A stretch of 64,000 nt of DNA, from NCBI GenBank assembly GCA_019828545.1, contig JACVRA010000165.1:496001-560000 (forward strand), given 5' to 3'. This document shows, in pieces, positions 1-11,261 of the stretch (positions are counted from its first letter, which is position 1; each line of letters opens with the position of its first letter). The notes below the pieces were generated by a model. The model worked only from the letters and a program-made list of their open reading frames with translations. It was not told the origin of the DNA and did no database searches. A program made the position numbers and the translations under genes. This DNA comes from Paracamarosporium sp. OC-R06-R3. Lineage: Eukaryota; Ascomycota; Dothideomycetes; Pleosporales; Didymosphaeriaceae.

Positions 1-3000
1 CCGGCTCACAGACGCATACACCGCGCTACGACACGGCAAAGAAGCCGTGAATCCAAATGAGGACACACAGCCATACAAAGCTACGAACAAGAACTTGGAG
101 ACCGATGAGGAGAACATAGCAGACGATCATGCTGGAAAAGTGCAACCGAAGGACAACGACGAAAAGTGGAATCAAAATGACGATGAAGACGACACCCCAG
201 AGGATACCACAGAGGGCATGTTAACATCAGTGGATCCCAAAAAAGCTAGAAAGTCTATGAAGAAATGGAGCGCAGACGGCACAGAACGAGAGGTCACCGA
301 TCCGGTTACACACCTTCCCGTGACTATTCACGACTATACGGAGAAGGATCTAAAGATGACACCCAAGAATGGACCTCCTGCAGGCACAGAGGCAAAGTCT
401 GCAACCGGTGCCTTTGCCATGAACAAGTCTAACGAACAGCTTCAAGATGAGCAAGAGGAATCCCAAGACGCGCACAGCGGCATGGAGCCTCTTTTCCCAC
501 CTCCCGACTTTACCATGACACGCGAAGGTATCAACGATACCTATCAGAAAGCCATGACAGCTGGACTTGGATTGGTGAGCGCGAGTCTAGTCACAGTCAT
601 TGCACTGTTTCAATTTACGCGAGGCTTCACGGGTTGGTCGAGAGCCCTTTCTGTTCTAATAGAGGTCGCAATCAGCATTGGTGTTTCAGGCGCTGTCATC
701 ATGGGTACACGACAATGGACAGAGAACAGAATCAACGACGTATGGGAAACTGAGGTCTGGCAGGCCGAAAGAGAAAGGGGCAAGAAGCTGGCTAAAACCA
801 ACGTTCCAGAAAGTGCGCAATGGCTTAACTCATTCCTTGCGTCTGTCTGGCCTCTGATAAATCCTGACCTCTTTACAAGCATTTCGGACACTCTGGAGGT
901 AGGTTCGATCCTTCATACTCATCGCAGTAAGCTGATCAGAGCAGGATGTCATGCAAGCTAGTTTGCCAAAGATGGTTCGTATGGTATCTGTAGATGATAT
1001 TGGCCAGGGCAGCGAGTCGTTCCGCATTCTGGGCGTCCGCTGGCTTCCTACAGGTGCAGCGGCAAGGTCTGTTGGTGAGGATGGCCAGCTCAAGAAGAGC
1101 AGTGAGAAGGACAAGAAAACAAGCGACCGATCAGTTCCGGGAGAAGGAAGCATCAGCGACGATGCTGAAGGGAAAGATGAAGATGGCGACGGACAGGACG
1201 ATGGAGTCGCAGAGGGAATGGAAGCCGAAGAGGGCGATTTCGTCAACATGGAGATCGCATTTGCATATCGTCCATCGACGGGACGGAAACGTATGAAGGA
1301 CCGTGCCAAGAAAGCGCATCTCTATATGGCTTTTTATCTGCCTTCTAACATTAAGCTTCGTAAGTTTGGCTGGTAGAGTATTAAGTCAAGAACCTGAGAA
1401 CTGGACTACCTATCCTAGGATAACGCGATGTACTCAGGCCTGACACGATACTGTACCAAAATCCGTATAACCAGGAAATTGCTAACGAGGTGCAGCTGTC
1501 TGGGTCGAAGTCGAGGGTTTTGTGGGTGTTATGCGTATGCGACTCCAGCTCACTCCAGATCCTCCATTCTTCTCCTTGTGTACTTTTACGTTCCTCGGAC
1601 AGCCAAAGGTCGATATATCCTGTGTTCCACTACTCAAGCAGGCTCCCAATTTAATGGACTTTCCGCTCATCTCTCGCTTCGTTCAGTCATCGGTCGATGC
1701 CGCTATGGCTGAGTATGTGGCACCGAAGTCACTCACTCTTGACCTGAAGGATATGATGATGGGTGACGACTTCAAGAAAGACACCAACGCGCGTGGAGTT
1801 ATCATGGTTACCATTAAACGAGCTTTCGACTTCAAGGAAGGTGATGGTGGTATAGGCCCGATTAAGAACGGCTCAGCCGATCCATATGTGAGTGTTGGCT
1901 GGGCCAAGTTTGGCAAGCCAATGTGGTCGACGCGTGTTCAGACAAAGAATATGGAACCTCACTGGCATGAGACTTGCTTTTTGCTAGTGTCATCGGATGA
2001 ACTGAACGTAGATGAACGTTTGAGGTTACAACTATGGGACGCAGACCGTCTGTCAGCCGATGATGATCTAGGTCGCATCGAAGTGGACGTTAAGAAACTG
2101 ATGAAAGACAAGGCGACGAACGGGAAGATGCATGACCGTGAGGACGGATTCCAATCTCTCAAAAAAGGCGAGGGGATGCCAGGCAAGCTCTGCTGGAGTG
2201 TCGGATACTTTTCAAAGACAAGAATAACAGACGACCAACTCACCGCCCAAGAGGAGGATCCGGATGTCAAGAATATTGACCAGCTCAAGAAGAAGGTCTA
2301 CGAAGAAAGCGAACGCAAATTGCGGGAGGCGAGCAAAGACGAGAGCGATGAGGTTGAGCAGCAGAAGGCTCAAGACTTCAAGGTATGTTCTCTCATGCAA
2401 AGTCACAAGAGAGCGGTTTCGATATTTTCTTATTTCATCACCTATTCTGTCGTAACACGCGATATTCAAAGACTTATTCATTATAATGTATGAGACTCTG
2501 ACCAAACCATGCTAATAATTATACAGTCTCGTCAAGACGAGCTCATCATTGCGTCGCCGCCGTCGCAAAATTATCCTTCCGGTATTCTTAGTATCCAGGT
2601 TCACCAAATTACGGGTTTGGAACTTTCGACATTGAACAAAGGGAAGGAGAACGAGGACGCCAGTGACGAAGAGGAAGAAGGCGATGACCTTCCCTCTGCT
2701 TATTGCACCATCATCCTCAATCACCAGAAGATTTTCAGGACTCGGACTAAACCAAAGAACTCGAAACCGTTCTTCAACGCTGGTTGCGAGCGTTTCATCC
2801 GCGACTTCCGCAATACAGAAGTCCACGTCTCAGTACGCGATGCACGTGTACATGAAGATGATGCTCTTCTGGGCGTTATCTATCTACCCCTGGCAAGAGT
2901 TCTCAAGCATCGCAGTCAACTTATCGCCAACTTTCCGATCTCTGGAGGTGTAGGTTACGGTCGCGCTCGCATTTCAATCGTGTTTCGGTCGGTGCAGCTT

Positions 3001-3873
3001 CAGGTTCCTCAAAGCATGTTGGGCTGGGAGTACGGCACACTGAATGTTAAACCACTCGTGAAAGCTATTGATATACCACAAGACCTCAGGAATCTTAGGA
3101 TGAAGATTCGTACGAGTCTTGCACGTGGTAAGTTGCACTCTGGGACCGAAGACAGCGAAGCGAATCAGCACGACGGCCATACCGTCTGGAAAACGAAGCG
3201 AGACCATGCTATTCGTTTGCCTGTACGTAAGCGATATGCCTCGCCTCTAGTCGTCGAGTTCCGTAAAGACTCTGCACTCTCCGACCGGACCCCAGCCTTC
3301 TCGATTCTCTGGCTCAAGGACATTCCCGACAACCAAGAACAAACCATTCGTCTATCCGTCTGGAAGGGCGACCTCAGCCGTGCTGAACACAACGTCCTCG
3401 ATTCTTACGGTGACAAGATCGGCGAAATCGAGCTTACCATGACTCTCTGGTCTGGCCTATCAGGGTACCACCAACCGCTAGCAAAGAAAGATCGAAATCT
3501 TGGCGACGTGCTGCAAGTTCTGGACACATGCAACGATAACGACGATATGGATTGGGACAACGGTGACGACTCCGACAACAACTCTGACACATCATCCTCT
3601 TCGTCAGATGAGTCAGACTTTGTACCGAGTATCTTGCACCCGAATTCTGACAATAGCCTGGACAGCGATGGAAAGAGGGGCTTGAAGGATCAAATCAAGG
3701 AATACAAAAAGAACAGTAAGCAGTTGCATCGAAGAAACCGAGGCGCGATGCAATGGAAGGGTCCTAGGACGCTTGCATATTTGAAGCATCTGGCGGAGAG
3801 GGGGGAGAACAAGGTCGAGGGTCTTTTTAAGCATAATGAAAAGAAAGGACAAGGGATCGAGACGGAGGCATAG
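1..3873 (+). CDS. mug190: Mug190/tricalbin-like SMP and C2-domain membrane protein (5' partial)
   Basis: Reading is open from the first bases, so the N-terminus lies outside the window. Proposed exons: <2-898, 945-1359, 1496-2382, 2527-3873; all three junctions keep frame and give about 1,181 residues. An acidic, charged N-terminal region is followed by a hydrophobic membrane segment (about nt 550-710). An SMP-like lipid-transfer domain begins near nt 810 (motif WPLINPDLF) and runs through exon 3. A first C2 domain lies at about nt 1795-2130 (calcium-loop-like SADPYVSVGW) and a second at about nt 2578-2990. An acidic, serine-rich linker follows, then a basic tail. Family knowledge: SMP-C2 proteins tether ER to plasma membrane and move lipids; fission yeast mug190 is meiotically up-regulated. 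The exact role here is inference. The C2 order and membrane anchor distinguish it from soluble C2 proteins. Confidence 0.85.
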
Positions 3874-4427
3874 AAGATGTATGCCTGTTTGGATTACATT
3901 CGAGGTTGGCGTTCGCGACGGAGTTAGCACTGGGTGCTGGCCTGGATGTACACATATGCTATGGGTTAATTGCTGGGTTACAATGGGGTCACAGTGGACA
4001 TGGGTTTTCATTGTAGGTATAGGCATCTGTTTTTTAAAGGCGCACTTTGTCGAAATTGATTATCGTAGCGATGCAGCGGAAGCGACCGTACAGTCCTCTA
4101 GCGCAATTTCAGAAAACAGTGCCCATGAATCATGGTCGATAGTATGTATGTTACTCGCAGAGAAAACTGGGCGGTAGCGCGGGCGGTGAAAGCGCACCCA
4201 TAGGACTAGGAAACATTCCGTGGCCTCCAATACTTCGTCCGTATACCACTCATTCCACAAATCTATTTACTATTCTCCTCCCTGATGAGCTCCTTCGTTT
4301 GTTGTTCCGTGCACAATTTCCACCACGGACCTCTGCGTGGCTTGGTTCACGTGACGGGATCGTTGCCTGGTCTGCCCTTGGGTCCGTGTGAGTTTTGGGC
4401 CACTCGCCAAACGAAGCCTTCATCAGG
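3874..4427. other. Intergenic: 3' flank of the C2 gene and U6 upstream region
   Basis: No coding region was found. The stretch holds the presumed 3' UTR of the C2-domain gene and the 5' flank of U6. Short ORFs here have no coding character. Confidence 0.6.
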
Positions 4428-4440
4428 TATATATATTAAA
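4428..4440 (+). promoter_or_regulatory. TATA box of the U6 pol III promoter
   Basis: An uninterrupted TATATATATTAAA lies about 12-24 bases before the estimated U6 5' end. Type 3-like U6 promoters of fungi carry a TATA element near -30, so the position fits once uncertainty in the 5' end is allowed for. Confidence 0.7.
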
Positions 4441-4451
4441 GAATTAGAGGG

Positions 4452-4559
4452 TATCTTGCCTTCGGGCATTTGGTCAATTTGAAACGATACAGAGAAGATT
4501 AGCATGGCCCCTGCACTAAGGATGACACGCTCAATCAAAGAGAAGCTACCATTTTTTTT
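4452..4559 (+). ncRNA. U6: U6 spliceosomal snRNA
   Basis: U6 is the catalytic snRNA of the spliceosome. The 5' end folds into a short stem with a UUCG tetraloop (TGCC 4457-4460, GGCA 4465-4468). The invariant ACAGAGA box is at 4489-4495 and pairs with the 5' splice site. The AGC catalytic triad is at 4501-4503, followed by the U2/U4-pairing block (CATGGCCCCTGC, then AAGGATGACACG). The gene ends in a run of eight T at 4552-4559, a pol III terminator. No intron interrupts it, unlike fission yeast U6. The 5' end is estimated to within a few bases. The locus is single and intact. Confidence 0.95.
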
Positions 4560-4585
4560 GTAGATTTTTTGGATGTTGTCGAGGT

Positions 4586-4594
4586 GTTCGATTC
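4586..4594 (+). promoter_or_regulatory. Putative downstream B box of U6
   Basis: GTTCGATTC matches the TFIIIC B-box consensus GWTCRANNC exactly and lies 27 bases beyond the U6 T-run. In budding yeast the U6 gene uses a B block downstream of the terminator. The assignment here is by consensus and position only. Confidence 0.55.
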
Positions 4595-6725
4595 GAGTTG
4601 CGCTGTGGCTGGCGCGTTCTTTTTGCGCGAGGATAATTGTCTGGGGTTTTTTGCGTCGTCACTTTGTTTGTTTATGGCTGATGTGGACTATAATGTTGCG
4701 ATTTTATCGCGTCGTGTGCACTCGTGACTTTGTTTACAGCTAGATTGAAGTAAAATCAGCATTTGTATAGTCTATGTTGGCGTAAAGAAGGATACTCGAC
4801 CTTTTGACGCGGTGAAATACGTCGATGAATTGGCACGATCGCTGAACTGCAACCACGTTGGAAAGATAAGACCTGATAGAGTGGCCTCCCAAGGCAATGT
4901 TCGATTTATAACATTCGGCTAGTTCGAGCATAAATAGTCAAGGTATTGCGTAGCAACGAGTATTATAGCGTTCCCAATCTTCTGGGATTCTGTGCTATCT
5001 AAATCAGAACGCGAAAGTAGCTTTGCTCATGTCACCCATGGTACAAACTTGTTGGCGCTTCTACGTTCTACTGAATTAGTCTGTACTTGCAATCTTCAAT
5101 ATTATTCCAGCAAACTGAATCAAAGCAGAGTATATGCATATTTAATTTAGCTAGAGATATCACTAATAATGTCCCCTTCCAATCGTGGTGAAGACACTTG
5201 ACAAGGTGAGCGATAGCTAAAGAATTGCTTTGATGAGAGAATAGCTTCGTGAAATGTGCGCTTCTTCCATGACAATATGGTTCGGCTTCGTTTGGTAACG
5301 CAGCTCTAATGTTAATTGTAATGAGTTCAGATCCGAACCTAATATTATCCGTTATATGTGCATAAAGAAGTTGAGCTTCTTCTCGTGCTTATAAATCAGC
5401 AATAAGATTTTGAGGAGTCATATATCAGTAACAACCGTTAGCTCGCGATGTCGTTATGCAGCCGTAGTATTGTGGAATCGGAGTTCAACTGACAACGAAG
5501 TGGCTTTGCTGCACGTTAGTCTATTGATCTCATGCTGCCATAGGTATGCTTAAGGATAGGACCTGCTAATATAACCGGATCTGGCGAGGAGCAAAAGCCC
5601 TAGGGTGGCCTCTGAATTATATCTCCATAATAACTTCTACGTAATTCTTGTTTGGCAAAGAGGTACGTATAGGCCGCTTCTGGGAAAAGTATTGTTGAAA
5701 AGAGTCCAAGGTACCTCCTCTACCTTAATTGGATTTTTTAAAAGACCAAGTACTCTAATATCTTCTCAATCTAATATCTGAATTTCCCACGACGTACGAA
5801 ATCAGAAGAAGATACGACCAAGTACAAGCTGTGAGAAAAGTAATGCAGGATACGATGACAACAAACCTAGGAATTCCTACGAGTCACTTGGGCCCACCAC
5901 CTCCAAAAGAACACTAAAATGTCACCATCAACAGCTTACGTACCCTTTCACCATAATGCCCCCCCGCAGCTTAGTAAAACACACCGATGCCCACCTCGGA
6001 CTTCCCACCCCACATCTACTCCGACCCCAGCCCAACCCCAACGCCGAACCACAGACTAAATCCGAGCACCACCGCCCGAACCCACGACCTCCACAGTTCC
6101 AATTCGCCAATCCCACAGCAGCACCCTGATGGCTCGGAGAACCGCACTCGCACCGCACCCTCGGAGATTTCCACGCACGCGGCCGTCGTTCGCAGCGCGC
6201 TAAAGCACGTTCGTCGGCGTTCTCTACTCCGCTACCACGTAGTGCGCGATCTTCGCGCATCTGCCTAGACTTCGGTGTACCAGCGTAGCGCTAGCCTGAG
6301 TTTGTAGGACAGGTGTGCGAATCAGCGCGTGCCGGAGCTGCAGCTGTGCGCGTGCGATTGCGTGTGTGTTAAGAGTCATATGGTGGGAGTATTCCGGTGA
6401 GCGGCTTGGATGTGATTGAGCAGGATTGGGTAATGAGGGCATGGTGCGATGATGATGGTGTATGAGTGGGATTGAAAGGGTGCGTAAGCGGTTGGGGGAG
6501 GTGTATAATAAGAGGGGAGGCTGCGTGCATTAGACAGCATCACCGGGTTCGCTTTGCAATTACATTATTAGGCTATTGAGCTGTCAGCCTTTATCAGACA
6601 GATACTTGGTGTTAAAGGCTTAAACCAAGGCACGAAGCTTGTTTTGTACCCCAAGTCTAGAAACAACGCTTCTACATCGTATCTGATAATCGAACGCACC
6701 GCCGCAAACGCAAACTGTGCTCATA
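4595..6725. other. Gene desert, lower GC in its first two thirds
   Basis: From about 4700 to 5900 the sequence is AT-rich with no ORF of coding character; it may be an old, mutated repeat (RIP-like), but no terminal repeats or conserved transposon motif are visible. From about 5930 to 6280 it is C- and CA-rich (run of seven C near 5949). An ORF at 5987-6268 is proline/threonine low-complexity and not believed. Confidence 0.5.
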
Positions 6726-7006
6726 ATGTCAAACGCACGCACGTCGACCTCAATGGCACCACCGCCATATACTCCTTCCGACACATCCTCTATTACCTCT
6801 ACCAGCTCCAAGAAACCTCTTCTAACATCGCTGCTGCACCGGAAATGTAAGCCTCCTAATCCCTCACTTCCCATTCATATCTAACACGTCCAGCGACGAA
6901 AGACTCTTCAGCAAAGAAGGAGAAGAAGAAGGTCAAATCACCGCAGGAATACGCTGACAGAGAGACGTTCTGGGCTGCGGCAGTGACGGTTGCGTCGTTG
7001 CGGTAG
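6726..7006 (+). CDS. Small conserved-looking protein, 77 aa, two exons
   Basis: Exons 6726-6846 and 6894-7006, joined by a 47 bp GT-AG intron (donor GTAAGC, CTAAC branch site, acceptor CCAG) that restores one frame ending at a TAG. The protein starts MSNARTSTSMAPPPYTPSD, is Ser/Thr-rich, has a basic lysine stretch (KKEKKKVKSP) and ends in a more ordered tail, QEYADRETFWAAAVTVASLR. The PPPYTP motif resembles a PPxY ligand for WW domains. I do not assign a function. Support comes from the consistent splice signals, the coding-like exon 2 and the absence of any overlapping better ORF. It resembles short Ser-rich proteins common in Pezizomycotina, but that is recall, not a search. Confidence 0.6.
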
Positions 7007-7394
7007 CGCGGCGATTCGTTGATCGGGATGTGATGGAGCACACAACCTGGGATGGTGGAGGATTTGGAGGCTTGATGGTTTGTGGGTTTGGTGCATTGGA
7101 GAAAAATGGCTTGACTTTGTATGCGGTGTTGCGCCTTTAGGATTGGTTTGGGAGTAGATGATACCTGGGATATATGTTCCAATGGCGATGCGACGCCAAT
7201 TGCTTGGGGTGGATACGAGGACAATATAGTGGATCTAATTATTGCAGTCTGCTTGAGCGCATATAGGAAGGGATACAGTAATCTAATGTTTTCGAATTCT
7301 AACATGCTAAGGGTATCTCTCTCCAAATACTCATTACTTCGTAAAGTGTCAGCATGCTGCCGATATGCTCTATGCGGTCGTCGTCAATCGATGA
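7007..7394. other. Convergent intergenic region
   Basis: It lies between the 3' ends of the small gene (+) and the Zn2Cys6 gene (-). Nothing beyond presumed 3' UTRs was seen. Confidence 0.5.
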
Positions 7395-9808
7395 TTAGAA
7401 GAGATACTGCACAATCGTTATTCTGTACTCTGCGTGTTCCAGTATTGGATTGACTAACCGTATTATTCCAGTTCGCGTTATCGAGCCAGTTCAAAAAGTC
7501 CTCGCTCTCCGTCGGTATTGGCTCCATGCCATCTATCATAGGGATGTCGAAGAAGCCAGCTCCCACGCCACCTAACACACCTGAAGTACCATCACCTTGG
7601 CCTTCATTCGAGGGCGGTTGGTAATTGAGCACTTCGTCCAAAACGAGTGCAATCATTTTGTTTAGCTCGCTGCATAAGCGATGGTTACCGTCGTCCGGCA
7701 AAATGGCCCACTCGACGCATGAGATTAATACAGAAAGATTTCGAATGATGTCTGCGCGTGACACGGTGCTCGGCAGCGGCACGTTCTCCAGCGTGCAGCG
7801 TCGGAGCTCCAGCGCCAAAACACCGGCGCTGGGCAAACAGTAAAATAGAACCAAAGTAGCAAAGTGCCGCTGTACGTTGTACTCATGATTACGGTTTTTG
7901 TTGAATATGAGTGCGGTCGAAAGAAGGTTCATGGCTATCTCGAGGAGCGCGGGAAGGGCATCTTGAGTATGACGACGAAGAAGACGCTGAATCTGGAAAC
8001 CCCCGTGCAGGTGATCGAGATATGCTCCGATCATTCGCAAGGCAGCTCTTGGTTTGAGAGTCCTCCAAACCTCTTCATTGTCATATAAATCGTACTTGAG
8101 GTGGGCCGGTGATGTCTCCCAGTTTAGTCGGTGCTGCTCACGTATCGCCCTACAATTGTTAGTGCCGGTCTTGTGTGAGAAGGCATTTCATATTTGTTTT
8201 CTGTCCATCTGGTACAACGTGGCTTGTTGCAAATGGTCTTGACTTACTCTATCTCGTTAATCATGAAGGCATCCTTCTTTCCAGCAAGAGATGCCTCAAG
8301 AAATCGCTCTTTGACGTAGCCTAGCCGAACGCGTAACCGTATCCACGAGGCTGACCTGATCTGGTTGTCTACGGCCCACCCGTCAGCGTCGAGCTTAGAG
8401 ACGACCTCGTTTACCATCGCCTGGTCGTCGGATGCGGCAACTTCGTCGTCGATATCGAGAGGTAATGGCCGGTCACTATAGCGCCTGTTCATCATGGGCG
8501 GACGCCCAAAGAAATCTGCTAGACTTTTGTCCGTTCGGTATACAGCAGCGTATATCCTCCTGCGAGATTCTCGAAGGAAAAGTGGCTCGTCAGATGGATT
8601 GACAATTGCATTCTCGCAGTGGATCCCTTCTGCGTGAAGTGCTGTAACAGCATCGCCTGTCCGACGCCATACTCCATGGTCTATATGCGTTAGTGTCTGG
8701 CTTGGAGAGTCGAAAACATACGCACAGTTATCGCCATAAAAATTACTCTGAACAAGCATGTTGTTGTAAAGAAGCCATACCATGACATCGTTAACGGCAC
8801 CATGGACTTGACACAATGTGATGCAATCATTCGTGGCATGTATCATGGCTTCGATGAATTCGTCTTTATTGACCCGGTCACCATTATCGAGCGTGAATAG
8901 AGGATCGTCTGGGGCAGAGAATTGTGCACACGACGCTGCCAGAGCCATCATCAAACCTAGTGCTTCCCATCGCAAGTTTGGTCCAGTGAAAAGTGTATGA
9001 AACTCTGACGGTAGCATAGTCGACGGAACTTTCATCGCCTGGCAAGTATTCTTTGTGATCTCGGCTAGCAGGGGATACGGATTGTCTGACTGAGACACAA
9101 TGTACTTGATGTCTCGGCGCATCTGAGGTAACGCCGAAGTGATTAATGGGCCTATCAATGCTGATGCTCCATTGATTCTGAAGTACGCTCTCACAAGGCG
9201 CTCTAAGAATGGGAATTGTTCGCACTTGGATATGACAAGACTGCCTATGCTCATACGGCAATGGCGAGTGGCTTCAAGCCCGCTAGCTACAATGGTTGGC
9301 GTTCCACTTGTGCTTGGGGGAGGCTGCTCGTGTAGGGCATTTGGGAGCGGTTGCTCCTCTGCAAAGACGCTGGCATAGCTAGTGCTTCCAAGATAGAAGC
9401 TCCTGGAGGAATCAGAGGCACTTTGGGTGGTCCTGGTTGCAGACTCAGGAGGAGTTGGCCACGCATTGACCATTGGAGGCACCCCAATTTCATTCCGTAG
9501 CGCGGTTAGACTTTGACTAAGAGAAGGCTGGGCCCCGTGATCTCGCGTCGCGTTCTGACGCGCTTCTACAGCACGCCGTCGTGGCTCTGGCTTTTTGCGC
9601 GGCACGCCTGGAGGACGTGTCATGGGCGCGGGATGGTAAAAGCACTGCGTCACATTGTTAAAGGGCGTATGGATAGCGGCGAGCTCTTGCTGACTTGTTC
9701 TGTAATGCCACGCGTCTTGCACTTTTCACACGTCGGTGTTGCATGGTCACAGCGGATCTTTGAAATACGACATGGCTCGCAGGACCTAGACAAGTATAAG
9801 CTTTGCAT
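7395..9808 (-). CDS. Zn(II)2Cys6 transcription factor with fungal middle homology region
   Basis: Exons (minus strand): 9808-9695, 9644-8248, 8149-7459, 7406-7395; 737 residues. Exon 1 begins MQSLYLSRSCEPCRISKIRC, and the zinc cluster is C10, C13, C20, C27, C30, C39 (C-X2-C-X6-C-X6-C-X2-C-X8-C). The last cysteine is the first codon of exon 2, which confirms the 50 bp intron. A proline/serine-rich linker follows. The fungal_trans region then carries the typical ESRRRIYAAVYRTDK segment and FFGRPP, near nt 8510-8570. The final 12-nt exon (YLF-stop) is the least certain part; an alternative acceptor gives a similarly short tail. The regulated pathway is unknown. Its immediate promoter is packed with CTCGGAG motifs, consistent with autoregulation (inference). 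Confidence 0.85.
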
Positions 9809-11261
9809 CCAGCGCCTCGGAGTTACACAAACCTAGGCTTGCCGTTCCGTCTCAACATCGTGTGGCACTCCACAGTGCGGTGTTACTGTGATGCAGTAAG
9901 GCAGACGTGGGCACTCTCTATCAGATCGGAGTGCTCATGCATTGGAGCAGATTGCTCCGAGAGCGGAGCAGTCGCGGCTATCCTGAACTCCGTTGCTGAT
10001 TAACCCTACATTAGTCCGCTCGGAGATGATGTGATTGGCTGGGATTGACAGACCGGCACCATCCGAGTACGCCTCGGAGTACACGGAATATTCGAGCGCT
10101 GCTAGTAGCGGACCGCTCCTCACGTGATTTGTTGATTTCACTATTGCGTACAGGCAGTCAGGCAGCCGCTGCGTACTTTGTCCTTTGTACGTTGTACGTT
10201 GTACGTTCAGGTGCTGCATGTTTCCCAGAGTCATGTTCGACCAATTCGTTGCTGACGACTAACATAACGATCCCGGCTAACTGCGCAGCGAGGCAGAATC
10301 ATCAGGAGTTGCGGTGTATAGCTCGAGCCGCAGCTAGGTGCAAGATGCTGGAGCACCGCCTCAAACAGCAGATTGAAACCAACTTGCGACAATGTGTATG
10401 TTGCCCTGCTTCCCCGACCGTGGTCTCGAGTGCCGGACGTTGCCCTTGTGCCACGGCTCGTATCCAGGTATGCGCTGGCAACTCGCCGATCCTCCACGCC
10501 CAGCAATGACCGCTTCTGTCATGGCTCTTGGAAGCTTGCCAGGACCAGCACACTTGGCCCAAACGACTGGCTTGAGCGTTTCGCGACATCCACGACTTCG
10601 CTGCTCGTGCGCAATGAGCGAAAAAATCGGTCAATGCAACAGAGCCGCAAAGACAACCACGGCCGCCAGTGATTAGCTGACGGGCCTGATGCACGGCTGC
10701 CGTTTTGTGTTGGCAATGCTCCGTTGGCGGTGGCGCAGTGCATCTCCAAATCACCACGTCGAGCCTGAGGCATCGAATTCCCCGCCCAAGCAAGCAAATG
10801 TATGGTCGGGCTCGCAGTCTCATCCCGGTCTCTTTCATCTTGGGATTTTCGCTCTTGCCGCGCGCCGTCTGTGTTTGGTGCTACCCGAATGCTGTGCAGC
10901 GCGGTATGCAGCTAATCCAATAGCTGCGTATCCACCCGCAGGCCTTCACCGGTTTGAGGGGTCCTACGAGTCGCACCCGAATTCATCTTGTCATCTTGAG
11001 CTGCGTCTTTCTTCAGCCGTACTCTGTGTTGATTTCACGCTGCGCATCGTCCTCGAGTCCTCGAATCCCTCGCACTGGCCGGGCCAGCCGTGCGTCTGTT
11101 CGGCTTACCGCTCCTCTGCCGTCTAGTCCACGCGAATACGAGCTCTTCTGGCATCGCTGCTCGTCCGGCCTCCAGCTCGTGGATCGGGCACTGCTGGTCC
11201 ACCTCCCGTAAGGCACTTCACAAGGCGATTGACAGTCAGCGCTTTCGAGATTCCTTATCCC
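9809..11261. promoter_or_regulatory. Divergent promoter region between two transcription factor genes
   Basis: 1.45 kb without a credible gene, between the starts of two divergent regulators. It holds seven CGGAG/CTCCG pentamers between 9818 and 10079, four of them within CTCGGAG heptamers. A perfect hairpin GGAGCA-GAT-TGCTCC lies at 9944-9958, and GTACGTT is repeated three times in tandem at 10187-10207. Several overlapping ORFs of 90-180 codons on both strands have no domain and look like chance in GC-rich DNA. Confidence 0.55.

Noticed and set aside
899..944. AGGTTCGATCC resembling a tRNA T loop
   Set aside because: Lies inside a 46 bp intron of the C2 gene; too short for a tRNA and no arms.
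4700..5900. AT-rich segment as a transposon
   Set aside because: No terminal repeats, target-site duplication or transposase/RT motif visible; only a RIP-like low-GC impression.
10302..10838. 178-codon minus-strand ORF and overlapping ORFs in the regulator promoter
   Set aside because: No domain, many overlapping frames, no splice structure; chance ORFs in GC-rich DNA.
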